A stretch of 37,065 bases of DNA from an uncultured Faecalibacterium sp. (lineage in GTDB: Bacteria > Bacillota > Clostridia > Oscillospirales > Ruminococcaceae), in contig CAKSTO010000022.1 of the NCBI GenBank assembly GCA_934501115.1, positions 1 through 37,065 of the forward strand, given 5' to 3'. This document shows positions 7,970 to 15,008 of this stretch, one piece after another. Position numbers and translations under genes: made by a program. The notes beneath the pieces were generated by a model. That model had not been told where the DNA came from and ran no database searches. It saw only the letters and a list, made by a program, of their open reading frames with translations. How positions within the stretch are numbered: position 1 is the stretch's first letter; each line of letters starts with the position of its first letter.

Positions 7970-7998
7970 AGTATAACAGACGTTTCCTGCTTTTTCAA
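7970..7998 (-). promoter_or_regulatory. Promoter of the toxin mRNA
   Basis: Read on the minus strand: TTGAAA (7998-7993), a 17-base spacer, TATACT (7975-7970) with TG one base upstream. Predicted start about 7963 gives a 110-base leader before the toxin ATG. Confidence 0.75.
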
Positions 7999-8024
7999 CA
8001 ATGGAAGCGTCTGTTTTCTTTTTG
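7977..8024 (+). terminator. Outward terminator closing the right side of the toxin cassette
   Basis: Stem CAGACGTTTCC (7977-7987) pairs with GGAAGCGTCTG (8004-8014) with one G-U wobble, followed by TTTTCTTTTT on the plus strand. Its loop contains the toxin -35 element, mirroring the arrangement at 7621-7653. Confidence 0.65.
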
Positions 8025-8025
8025 C

Positions 8026-8054
8026 TGGACAGAACGGCTTGTACCGGGTATACT
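8026..8054 (+). promoter_or_regulatory. Promoter of the M29 aminopeptidase gene
   Basis: TGGACA (8026-8031), 17-base spacer, TATACT (8049-8054), 45 bases before the GTG start. Confidence 0.75.
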
Positions 8055-8098
8055 GAAAAACAGAAGAACACGATTTTTACACCGCAGGAGGTTTTACC

Positions 8099-9340
8099 GT
8101 GGAAAACTTTGACGAACTGCTGAAAAAATATGCCGATTTCGTCGTCCGGGTGGGGGTGAACCCGCAGCCCGGGCAGACCCTCATCATCAACTGCCCGCTG
8201 GAGGGCGCGCCGCTTGCCCGGCTGTGCGTACGCAGTGCCTACGAGGCCGGTGCCCGGGATGTGCAGGTGAACTGGACGGACGATGCCGTTGCCCGCGCCC
8301 GTATGGAGCTGGGCAGTGAGGAAGCGCTGACCGACTTCAAGTCGTGGCAGCTGCGCCGGTATCTCGACTACGCCGAGAGCGAGGGCGGCGTGTGTGTGCT
8401 GCACCTCATCGCAGACGACCCGGAGCTGTATGCGGGCATTGACGGCGGCAAGATCAGCCGGGTCAACGCCGCCCGCCGTGCTTTTATGGAACCGTGGCAG
8501 GCATACACCATGAACGACCGGGTGCAGTGGTCGATCGCAGCTCTGCCCAGCGTGCCATGGGCGAAGAAGATCTTCCCGGAGCTGGACGCAGACGCGGCTC
8601 TGGAAGCTCTGTGGAAGCTGATCTTTGACGTCTGCCGGGTCACCGGCGGCGACCCGGTAAAGGAGTGGCAGGCTCACATGGGGCGGCTGAGCACTCTGCG
8701 GGACAGGATGAACGCCCTTGATCTGGAGAGCGTGCACTTCAAGAGCAGCAACGGCACCGACCTGACGGTGGGTCTGGCCGATGAGGCTGTGTGGGAGAGC
8801 GCCGCCAGCAAAAGCGAAAAAGGCGTGGTGTTCCTGCCCAACATCCCGACAGAAGAAGTGTTCACAGCACCTCATAAAGATAAGGTGGAGGGCATCGTCT
8901 ATGGCACAAAGCCCTATGTGTTCAACGGGCAGCTCATCAAAGGCTTCCATGTGACCTTCCGGAACGGCCGCGTGGTGGAGCACGGCGCGCAGGAGGGTGC
9001 TGAGCTTCTGGGACAGCTGCTGGACAGCGACGAGGGTGCCCGCAGCATCGGCGAGGTGGCACTGGTACCGGCTTCCAGCCCCATCAACCGCAGCGGGAAG
9101 CTGTTTTACAGCACACTGTTTGACGAGAACGCCGCCTGCCACATCGCTTTCGGTGCCAGCTATCCCGGCACCACAAAGGGCGGCACGGCGCTGACAAAAG
9201 AAGAGCTGCTTGCCCGCGGCATGAATCAGTCGCACCTGCACGAGGATGTGATGATCGGTGCCGAGGACAGCGAGATCACCGGCAGATGCAGCGACGGGCG
9301 CACCGTGATGCTGTTCAAAGACGGCGTCTGGGTGCTGTAA
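8099..9340 (+). CDS. M29-family metallo-aminopeptidase
   Basis: Family M29 (AmpS/PepS/AmpT) enzymes are cytoplasmic two-metal exopeptidases that remove N-terminal residues from peptides. The 413 residues match the family. The expected metal and catalytic residues can be placed: Glu252/Glu253 in NIPTEEVF, Glu319 in GEVALV, His348 in AACHIAFG, and His379, His381 and Asp383 in SHLHEDVMIG. The start is GTG with CAGGAGG seven bases upstream. It is a single-gene unit with its own promoter; the next promoter (rimP) begins 35 bases after its stop. It probably recycles peptides taken up or released by proteasis-type turnover; substrate preference cannot be read from sequence. Confidence 0.93.
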   Translation: MENFDELLKKYADFVVRVGVNPQPGQTLIINCPLEGAPLARLCVRSAYEAGARDVQVNWTDDAVARARMELGSEEALTDFKSWQLRRYLDYAESEGGVCVLHLIADDPELYAGIDGGKISRVNAARRAFMEPWQAYTMNDRVQWSIAALPSVPWAKKIFPELDADAALEALWKLIFDVCRVTGGDPVKEWQAHMGRLSTLRDRMNALDLESVHFKSSNGTDLTVGLADEAVWESAASKSEKGVVFLPNIPTEEVFTAPHKDKVEGIVYGTKPYVFNGQLIKGFHVTFRNGRVVEHGAQEGAELLGQLLDSDEGARSIGEVALVPASSPINRSGKLFYSTLFDENAACHIAFGASYPGTTKGGTALTKEELLARGMNQSHLHEDVMIGAEDSEITGRCSDGRTVMLFKDGVWVL

Positions 9341-9374
9341 ATTGCCCTGCGGCGAAAAAAATCTGCGAAAATGC

Positions 9375-9403
9375 TTGCATAATCGCAGGATGTATGGTAT
9401 ATT
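9375..9403 (+). promoter_or_regulatory. Promoter of the rimP-nusA-infB operon
   Basis: TTGCAT (9375-9380), 17-base spacer, TATATT (9398-9403) with TG at 9395-9396. It lies 74 bases before rimP and is the only clear promoter before the nine-gene cluster. Confidence 0.75.
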
Positions 9404-9428
9404 CTAGTAGTACGATATAGTTTAACCT

Positions 9429-9462
9429 GAAACGTGGGCCGCAAGGTCCGCGTTTCTTGTTT
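9429..9462 (+). promoter_or_regulatory. Leader hairpin before rimP (possible attenuator)
   Basis: A 12-bp stem with two wobbles (9429-9440/9445-9456) closed by a GCAA tetraloop and followed by TTGTTTGT. It is terminator-like but has a poor U-tract. It lies between the operon promoter and the first gene, so it could attenuate transcription or stabilise the 5' end. Confidence 0.5.
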
Positions 9463-9476
9463 GTCTGGAGGTTTTT

Positions 9477-9962
9477 ATGGCGAAGCAGTCTGGCGGCAAC
9501 ACCGCCCAGAGAGTCGAAGCGCTTGTCCGCCCCACCGTGGAGGGCATGGGTCTGCGCCTGTGGGATGTCGTTTTTGAGAAGGAAGGACCGGACTGGTATC
9601 TTCGCATCCTCATCGACAAGGATGGCACGATGGACACCGATACCTGCGCAGAGGTCTCCCACGCGCTGGATCCCATTCTGGATGAGGCGGACCCCATCGA
9701 CCAGAGCTATTATCTGGAGGTCGGCAGCCCTGGCCTTGGCCGCAAACTGACCCGTCCGGAGCACTACGAAGCTCTCAAGGGGCAGAAGATCCGGGTCAAG
9801 CTCATCCGCCCGAACGCCGACGGCGTGCGTGAGTTTTCCGGCATCCTGATCGGCCGCGAGGGCAGCACTGTCACGGTGGAGACCGGGAACGGCACGGCCG
9901 CCTTTGAGGTGAACGCTGCCTCCGGTGTGAATCTGTGCGACGACGAAGACCTGTTTGATTAA
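9477..9962 (+). CDS. rimP: Ribosome maturation factor RimP
   Basis: RimP binds the 30S subunit during maturation and is needed for efficient assembly. The 161 residues have an N-terminal alpha/beta domain (ALVRPTVEGMGLRLWDVVFEKEG) with the YLRILIDKDG strand, and the family signature YYLEVGSPGLGRKLTRPEHY at about residues 78-97, followed by a small SH3-like beta domain (KIRVKLIRPNADGVREFSGIL). The ATG has TGGAGG seven bases upstream. It is first in the operon, as in most Firmicutes. A MITE-like repeat (9971-10094) begins nine bases after its stop. Confidence 0.96.
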   Translation: MAKQSGGNTAQRVEALVRPTVEGMGLRLWDVVFEKEGPDWYLRILIDKDGTMDTDTCAEVSHALDPILDEADPIDQSYYLEVGSPGLGRKLTRPEHYEALKGQKIRVKLIRPNADGVREFSGILIGREGSTVTVETGNGTAAFEVNAASGVNLCDDEDLFD

Positions 9963-9970
9963 AATTTGAA

Positions 9971-10094
9971 AACCCTCTCAGTCACCTTCGGTGACAGCTC
10001 CCCCGAGTGGGGGAGCTTAAAACGAAAAGGAAAGATGCATAAAACCTCGCCCTTCGGGAGAGGTGGCATGGCGCAAGCCATGACGGAGAGGGTT
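9971..10094 (+). mobile_element. MITE-like repeat in the rimP-nusA gap, copy 1
   Basis: A 124-bp element with 14-bp terminal inverted repeats (9971-9984 and 10081-10094, 13 of 14 matching; outer bases AACCCTCTC/GAGAGGGTT). Inside are four stacked hairpins: GTCAC/GTGAC, AGCTCCCCC/GGGGGAGCT, a CGCCCTTCGGG stem, and CATGGC-GCAA-GCCATG. No gene is present. It shares ends and the word CTCGCCCTTCGGGAGAG with 14427-14564. It is transcribed with the operon and would fold in the mRNA. Confidence 0.8.
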
Positions 10095-10138
10095 ATACCT
10101 GAGAAAAGAGAACGAAATTTATAGGAGGAAACCGAAAA

Positions 10139-11245
10139 ATGGCAGCAGCAAACAACGAGTTTTTTGCAGCGCTCTCCATGCTGGAGCATGAGCGCGGCAT
10201 CACCGCAGAATACCTGATCGAAAAGATCAAGGCGGCCATCATCATTGCCGTCAAGAAGAACTATGAGGTCGAGGAAGATCACGTGAAGGTGGACATCGAC
10301 CCCGCAGCCGGCCGTTTTGATGTGGCGCTTATCCAGGACATCGTGGCAGACGAGGACTGGTACGATGAGCATTCCGAGATCGGCATCACCGAGGCGCAGA
10401 AGATCCGCAAGACCTATGAGGTCGGCGACCGCATCATCACCCCGCTGAAGACGCAGGACTTTGGCCGCATTGCCGCGCAGACGGCAAAACACGTGATCCG
10501 TCAGGGCATCCGTGAGGCCGAGCGCAGCCAGCAGCTCAGCGAGATCCAGTCCCGCGCACACGACATCGTGCAGGCCACTGTCACCCGCGTTGACCCCGAA
10601 AAGGGCATCGTTGCTCTGGATCTGGGCAAGGGCGGCGAGGCGATCCTGCCCCGCAACGAGCAGGTGCCCGGCGAGGTGTACACCGAGGGCGAGACCCTGC
10701 AGGTCTACGTTGTGGACGTGGTCAGCACCGAGCGCGGCCCCCGCGTTATGATCAGCCGCACCCACCCCGGCCTTGTCAAGCGCCTGTTTGAGCTGGAAGT
10801 GCCCGAGATCTTTGACGGCACCGTCGAGGTCAAGGCCATCAGCCGCGAGGCCGGTGCCCGCACCAAGATGGCTGTGTGGAGCAAGGATCCCAATGTCAAC
10901 CCCGTTTCTGCCTGCATCGGCGAGCACGGTGCCCGTGTGGCTGCTGTGGTCGAGAAGCTGGGCGGCGAGAAGATCGACATCGTCAAGTGGAGCGAGGATA
11001 TCTCCGAGTTCATCTCCGCAGCCCTGAGCCCTGCAAAGGTGGTCAAGGTGGAGCTGCTGCCCGGCGAGACCCGTTCCTGCCGCGTCACCGTGCCCGACCA
11101 GCAGCTGAGCCTGGCCATCGGCAACAAGGGTCAGAACGCCCGCCTGTGCGCCCGTCTGACCGGCTACAACATTGATATCCGCCCCGAGAGCGGCTACTAC
11201 GGCGAGGAAGAGCCGAAGAAGGAGACCGAGACCGACGCCGAGTGA
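10139..11245 (+). CDS. nusA: Transcription termination/antitermination factor NusA
   Basis: NusA binds RNA polymerase and nascent RNA to control pausing, termination and rRNA antitermination. The 368 residues contain the N-terminal polymerase-binding domain (about 1-130), an S1 domain (about 140-205, DIVQATVTRVDPEKGIVALDL), KH1 (about 230-285, VSACIGEHGARVAAVVEKLGGEKIDIV) and KH2 (about 300-350, LSLAIGNKGQNARLCARLTGYNIDI). The family PGLVKRLFELEVPEIFDG linker is intact. The length and absence of acidic C-terminal repeats are normal for Firmicutes. The start has ATAGGAGG ten bases upstream. It is second in the operon, after the MITE-like repeat. Confidence 0.97.
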   Translation: MAAANNEFFAALSMLEHERGITAEYLIEKIKAAIIIAVKKNYEVEEDHVKVDIDPAAGRFDVALIQDIVADEDWYDEHSEIGITEAQKIRKTYEVGDRIITPLKTQDFGRIAAQTAKHVIRQGIREAERSQQLSEIQSRAHDIVQATVTRVDPEKGIVALDLGKGGEAILPRNEQVPGEVYTEGETLQVYVVDVVSTERGPRVMISRTHPGLVKRLFELEVPEIFDGTVEVKAISREAGARTKMAVWSKDPNVNPVSACIGEHGARVAAVVEKLGGEKIDIVKWSEDISEFISAALSPAKVVKVELLPGETRSCRVTVPDQQLSLAIGNKGQNARLCARLTGYNIDIRPESGYYGEEEPKKETETDAE

Positions 11246-11278
11246 TCCCGGCGCGAATGGCCAAAGGAGGGAAACCGG

Positions 11279-11575
11279 ATGGCACAAAAAAAGATCCCTT
11301 CCCGCCAGTGCATCGGATGCATGACCAGCCGCCCCAAAAAGGAGCTGGTGCGTGTGGTGCGTGCACCCAGCGGAGAGATCAGCATTGATCTGGTCGGCAA
11401 AAAGCCGGGCCGCGGAGCCTATCTCTGCCCGAGCCTCGACTGCCTGACCAAGGCAAAAAAGAAAAAGGCGTTGGAGCGCTGCTTTGAGCAGCCGGTTCCC
11501 GCCGAGGTCTATGAGGCTCTGGCGGTACAGCTGGCCGAAGCCGCAAAGGAGGCAGCAGATGGCAAAGAAGAATAA
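11279..11575 (+). CDS. rnpM: YlxR-family RNA-binding protein (RNase P modulator RnpM)
   Basis: This 98-residue protein carries the YlxR motif RQCIGCMTSRPKKELVRVVR and GRGAYLCPSLDCLTKAKKKKALERCF, a basic RNA-binding surface with conserved cysteines. YlxR of Bacillus subtilis has been described as RnpM, which binds the RNase P RNA and modulates its activity. Strong GGAGGG ribosome site eight bases before ATG. It sits between nusA and ylxQ as in most Firmicutes, and its last 17 bases overlap the start of the next gene. The acidic, alanine-rich C-terminal tail (about residues 75-98) is probably disordered. The family call is firm; the RNase P role is taken from the family. Confidence 0.92.
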   Translation: MAQKKIPSRQCIGCMTSRPKKELVRVVRAPSGEISIDLVGKKPGRGAYLCPSLDCLTKAKKKKALERCFEQPVPAEVYEALAVQLAEAAKEAADGKEE

Positions 11576-11936
11576 CACCCCCGCAAAACCCAAGCTGCCC
11601 CCGGAGGAAGCGCTGTATCAGGCTTTGAGCCTGTGCCGCAAGGCCGGTGCGCTGACGATGGGCTTTGACGCTGTGGAGGACGCCTGCGTCAAGAGCAAGG
11701 CATGGCTGGTGATGGTGGCATCGGATGCCAGCGCCAAGACCGTGCAGCGCCTCGACTATTCTGTGGGCGATCTGGTGGACGTGATCACCATGCCGCTGAC
11801 GCAGGATAAGCTGGCCGATATCAGCCGCAAGCCTGTGGCTGTTTATGCGGTGACGGACCGCAACCTCGCAAAGCTCTGCTTCGACCGTCTGTCGGACTGC
11901 GGAGCAATCAAAAATGAGGAGGACATGAGCGAATGA
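11559..11936 (+). CDS. ylxQ: L7Ae/L30e-family RNA-binding protein YlxQ
   Basis: A 125-residue L7Ae-type protein that binds kink-turn-like RNA; members in this locus (YlxQ, also named RplGA) are thought to associate with ribosomal RNA. Features are EALYQALSLCRKAGALTMGFDAVEDACVKSKAWLVMVASDASAKT, then a variable middle and the YAVTDRNLAKL strand. The longer upstream frame was rejected: AAAGGAGG lies eight bases before the ATG at 11559, and the 25 extra residues are low quality. The start overlaps rnpM by 17 bases and the stop overlaps infB by 4 bases (ATGA), so translation of the three is probably coupled. An extended lysine-rich N-terminus precedes the fold. Confidence 0.9.
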   Translation: MAKKNNTPAKPKLPPEEALYQALSLCRKAGALTMGFDAVEDACVKSKAWLVMVASDASAKTVQRLDYSVGDLVDVITMPLTQDKLADISRKPVAVYAVTDRNLAKLCFDRLSDCGAIKNEEDMSE

Positions 11937-14416
11937 TCGTAAAATATAGAGTGAGTGACTTTGCAAAAGACCTGAATCTCTCTGCAAAGAAGGTTCTGGA
12001 TGAGTTGAACGCCATGGGCAGCACCGGCAAGAAGAACAGCTCCAATCTGGAAGAGAACGAGCTGAACTACCTGCTGGAGAAGTTCAGCAAAGACAGCAGC
12101 GTCGCAGACCTGACCGAGTATCTGAACAGTGCAAAGGAGCCCAAGGCCGAGCCGAAGGCTGAAAAGAAGCCCGAGAAGAAGGCCGACAAGAAGCAGGATG
12201 CCCCCAAGGCGGAGAAGAAGTCTGCCGAAAAGAAGCCGGAGCAGCCTGCTGCCAAAAAGGCAGAGCCTGCCCAGCAGAACCAGCAGAAGAACAGCAAGCA
12301 TAACGACAAGAAGCCTGAGCAGCATAAAAAGCGTGAGGAGAAGACCGTTTCTCTCAGCGAGCTGGCACGCGAGACCGGTGCTAAGGCATCCTCTGCCCCG
12401 GCGCAGGCGGTGTCTGTCCGCCGCGAGGACAATCAGGTGACCGTGGATACCCGTACCGTGGATATGAACGTGGATCGTTTCGATGCCCGCTACGATGATC
12501 TGGCTTCCACCAAGAACACCGAGAACCGCCGCAAGCCCACCCCGCAGGGCAACAAGCAGAAGTTCACCCAGCGCGGCCAGCGCCAGCGTCAGCAGTTCCA
12601 GAAGGGCAAGCGCGAGACCGAGTTCGAGCGTCTGCAGCGCATCCAGCTGGAGAAAGCCCGCAATGCACAGCTGAAGGTGATGATCCCCGACGAGATCACG
12701 GTCGGTGAGCTGGCTGCCCGCCTGAAGCAGCAGGCCGGCAAGGTCATTGCAAAGTTCATGCAGATGGGCGAGATGCACGCCATCAACGACGTTATCGATT
12801 TCGATACCGCGTCTTTGCTGGCGGAGGAGTTCCACGCAAAGGTCGAGCACGAGGTGCATGTTACCATCGAGGAGCGCCTGTTCACGCAGGAAGAGGATTC
12901 GCAGGAGGATCTGGTGGAGCGTCCCCCGGTCGTCTGCGTCATGGGTCACGTTGACCACGGCAAGACCAGTATTCTGGATGCCATCCGCAAGACCAATGTC
13001 ACCGCAGGCGAGGCTGGCGGCATCACGCAGGCCATCGGCGCATATCAGGTCAAGGTCAACGACAGCCTCATCACCTTCCTGGATACCCCGGGTCATGAGG
13101 CATTCACCTCCATGCGTGCCCGCGGTGCCAACATGACCGATATCGCGGTTCTGGTGGTCGCTGCCGACGACGGCATCATGCCCCAGACCATCGAGTCCAT
13201 CAACCACGCCAAGGCTGCAAATGTCAAGATTATCGTGGCAATGAACAAGATGGATAAGCCCACCGCAAACCCCGAGCGCGTGATGGAAGGCCTGACCAAG
13301 TACGGCATCATCACCGAGGACTGGGGCGGCGATGTGGCCTGCATCCCGGTGTCTGCCCTGACCGGCATGGGCATCAACGACCTGCTGGAGCGCATCGCTC
13401 TGGAAGCTGAGGTCATGGAGCTGAAGGCAAACCCCAACCGCCGCGCCAAGGGTGCGGTCGTCGAGGCCCGTCTGGACAAGGGACAGGGCCCCATTGCCAC
13501 CATTCTGGTGCAGAACGGCACCCTGCACTCCGGCGACGTCATCATTGCCGGCACTGCCGTTGGCCGTGTGCGCACCATGCGCAGCGACAAGGGTCAGCTG
13601 CTGAGCAATGCCGGCCCCTCTACCCCTGTGGAGATCACCGGTCTGACCGCAGTGCCGGAGGCAGGCGACCTGTTTGAGGCCGTCGAGGATGAGCGTCTGG
13701 CTCGTGAGCTGGCCGAGCAGCGCGTTGCTGCCGCTAAGGAGAAACAGTTCTCCTCCTTCCAGAAGGTCACTCTGGATAACCTGTTCAGCCAGATGGCACA
13801 GAACGATATGAAGGAACTGGCCATCGTGGTCAAGGCCGATGTGCAGGGCTCTGCCGAGGCTGTGAAGCAGAGTCTGGAAAAGATCTCCAACGATGAGGTG
13901 CGTGTGCGGGTCATCCATGCCGGTGTCGGTGCCATCAGCAAGTCCGACGTGGATCTGGCCGATGCCTCCAACGCCATCATCATCGGCTTCAACGTCCGCC
14001 CGGACAATGTGGCCAAGGAAGAAGCTGCTGCCACCAAGGTGGAAATGCGTATGTACCGCGTCATCTATGATGCCATCAACGATGTCACCGACGCTATGAA
14101 GGGCATGCTGGCTCCCAAGTTCCGCGAGGTGTCTCTGGGCGAGCTGCAGGTGCGTCAGGTGTACAAGATCTCCAACGTGGGCACCGTTGCAGGCTGCCGT
14201 GTGACCAGCGGCAAGATCACCCGCGACAGCAAGGTGCGTGTGGTGCGTGACGGCATCGTCATCACTGAGGACGAGATCGCATCTCTGAAGCGTTTCAAGG
14301 ACGACGTCAAGGAAGTGGCCGAGGGCTACGAATGCGGCGTTACGCTGGCAAAGTTTGCTGACGTCAAGGAAGGCGACGTGTACGAAGCCTTCAAGATGGA
14401 AGAGTACCGCGACTAA
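11933..14416 (+). CDS. infB: Translation initiation factor IF-2
   Basis: IF-2 is the GTPase that brings fMet-tRNA to the 30S subunit and promotes subunit joining. The 827 residues run as follows: an IF2-N helical domain (1-60); a Lys/Glu/Ala/Pro-rich low-complexity linker (about 63-140) and a basic segment to about 245; a second IF2-N-like domain (about 250-305); and the G domain from about 333 with G1 GHVDHGKTS (Gly338-Ser346), GGITQAIGAY, DTPGHEAF, NKMDK and a SAL motif. Domains II, III and IV (fMet-tRNA binding) follow to EEYRD. It overlaps ylxQ by 4 bases. A MITE-like repeat follows ten bases after the stop. Confidence 0.98.
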   Translation: MIVKYRVSDFAKDLNLSAKKVLDELNAMGSTGKKNSSNLEENELNYLLEKFSKDSSVADLTEYLNSAKEPKAEPKAEKKPEKKADKKQDAPKAEKKSAEKKPEQPAAKKAEPAQQNQQKNSKHNDKKPEQHKKREEKTVSLSELARETGAKASSAPAQAVSVRREDNQVTVDTRTVDMNVDRFDARYDDLASTKNTENRRKPTPQGNKQKFTQRGQRQRQQFQKGKRETEFERLQRIQLEKARNAQLKVMIPDEITVGELAARLKQQAGKVIAKFMQMGEMHAINDVIDFDTASLLAEEFHAKVEHEVHVTIEERLFTQEEDSQEDLVERPPVVCVMGHVDHGKTSILDAIRKTNVTAGEAGGITQAIGAYQVKVNDSLITFLDTPGHEAFTSMRARGANMTDIAVLVVAADDGIMPQTIESINHAKAANVKIIVAMNKMDKPTANPERVMEGLTKYGIITEDWGGDVACIPVSALTGMGINDLLERIALEAEVMELKANPNRRAKGAVVEARLDKGQGPIATILVQNGTLHSGDVIIAGTAVGRVRTMRSDKGQLLSNAGPSTPVEITGLTAVPEAGDLFEAVEDERLARELAEQRVAAAKEKQFSSFQKVTLDNLFSQMAQNDMKELAIVVKADVQGSAEAVKQSLEKISNDEVRVRVIHAGVGAISKSDVDLADASNAIIIGFNVRPDNVAKEEAAATKVEMRMYRVIYDAINDVTDAMKGMLAPKFREVSLGELQVRQVYKISNVGTVAGCRVTSGKITRDSKVRVVRDGIVITEDEIASLKRFKDDVKEVAEGYECGVTLAKFADVKEGDVYEAFKMEEYRD

Positions 14417-14426
14417 GATCTGAAAT

Positions 14427-14564
14427 AACCCTCTCCGTCATTGCTGACGCAACGCCGCCTCCCCCGAGGTGGGAGGTTTGCTGAGAAACGGAACGTTTGC
14501 CGTATCCACGCAAAAAGCTCGCCCTTCGGGAGAGCTGCCGAGCGAAGCGAGGCTGAGAGGGCTT
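14427..14564 (+). mobile_element. MITE-like repeat in the infB-rbfA gap, copy 2
   Basis: A 138-bp element, same family as 9971-10094. Ends read AACCCTCTCCGTC and GCTGAGAGGGCTT, imperfect inverted repeats. It contains CGTCA-TTGC-TGACG, a CCTCCC/GGGAGG stem, and an AGCTCGCCC-TTC-GGGAGAGCT stem shared with copy 1. It ends just upstream of the rbfA ribosome site. Confidence 0.78.
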
Positions 14565-14584
14565 TCTTTTACAAGGAGAATACT

Positions 14585-14977
14585 ATGTCTCAGAAAAATA
14601 TGGGCCGCCTTGCGCAGGACATGAAGCGCGAGATCATTGCCATCATCGGACGGCTGAAGGATCCGCGTCTGGAGGGCGGGCTGCTGACCGTCACCCGCTT
14701 GGACGTGACCCCTGATCTGGATGTGGCCAAGGTGTACGTGAGCGTCATGGGGCGTGAGGACGGCCCGGGGCCTGCCATCGAAGCCCTGAACCGCGCAGCG
14801 GGTCATGTGCGCACCGAGGTGAGCAAAAAAATGCACATCCGCAAGGCACCCCGCTTCATCTTTGTGGAGGATGACGGCGCAGCCTACGCAGCCCACATCA
14901 ATGAGCTGCTCCGCACGCTGAACGTGAACGGCGATACGGATACGGAAGCCGGCGCACCGGAGGAGACCGGGGAATAA
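14585..14977 (+). CDS. rbfA: Ribosome-binding factor A
   Basis: RbfA is a KH-like protein that binds the 30S subunit and helps 16S 5'-end maturation and cold adaptation. The 130 residues show MGRLAQDMKREIIAIIGRLKDPRL, LLTVTRLDVTPDLDVAKVYVSV and RTEVSKKMHIRKAPRFIFVEDD in family order. The start at 14585 has AAGGAG eight bases upstream; the in-frame extension to 14441 would run through the MITE-like repeat and was rejected. The last 15 residues (GDTDTEAGAPEETGE) form an acidic tail. It is sixth in the operon, 31 bases before nrnA. Confidence 0.95.
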   Translation: MSQKNMGRLAQDMKREIIAIIGRLKDPRLEGGLLTVTRLDVTPDLDVAKVYVSVMGREDGPGPAIEALNRAAGHVRTEVSKKMHIRKAPRFIFVEDDGAAYAAHINELLRTLNVNGDTDTEAGAPEETGE

Positions 14978-15008
14978 TTCAGCCGGTGCGGAAAGGATGG
15001 AACATGGA

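Noticed and set aside
11843..13918. 691-codon open frame on the minus strand opposite infB
   Set aside because: Shadow of infB; low-complexity leucine and histidine composition, no ribosome site or motif.
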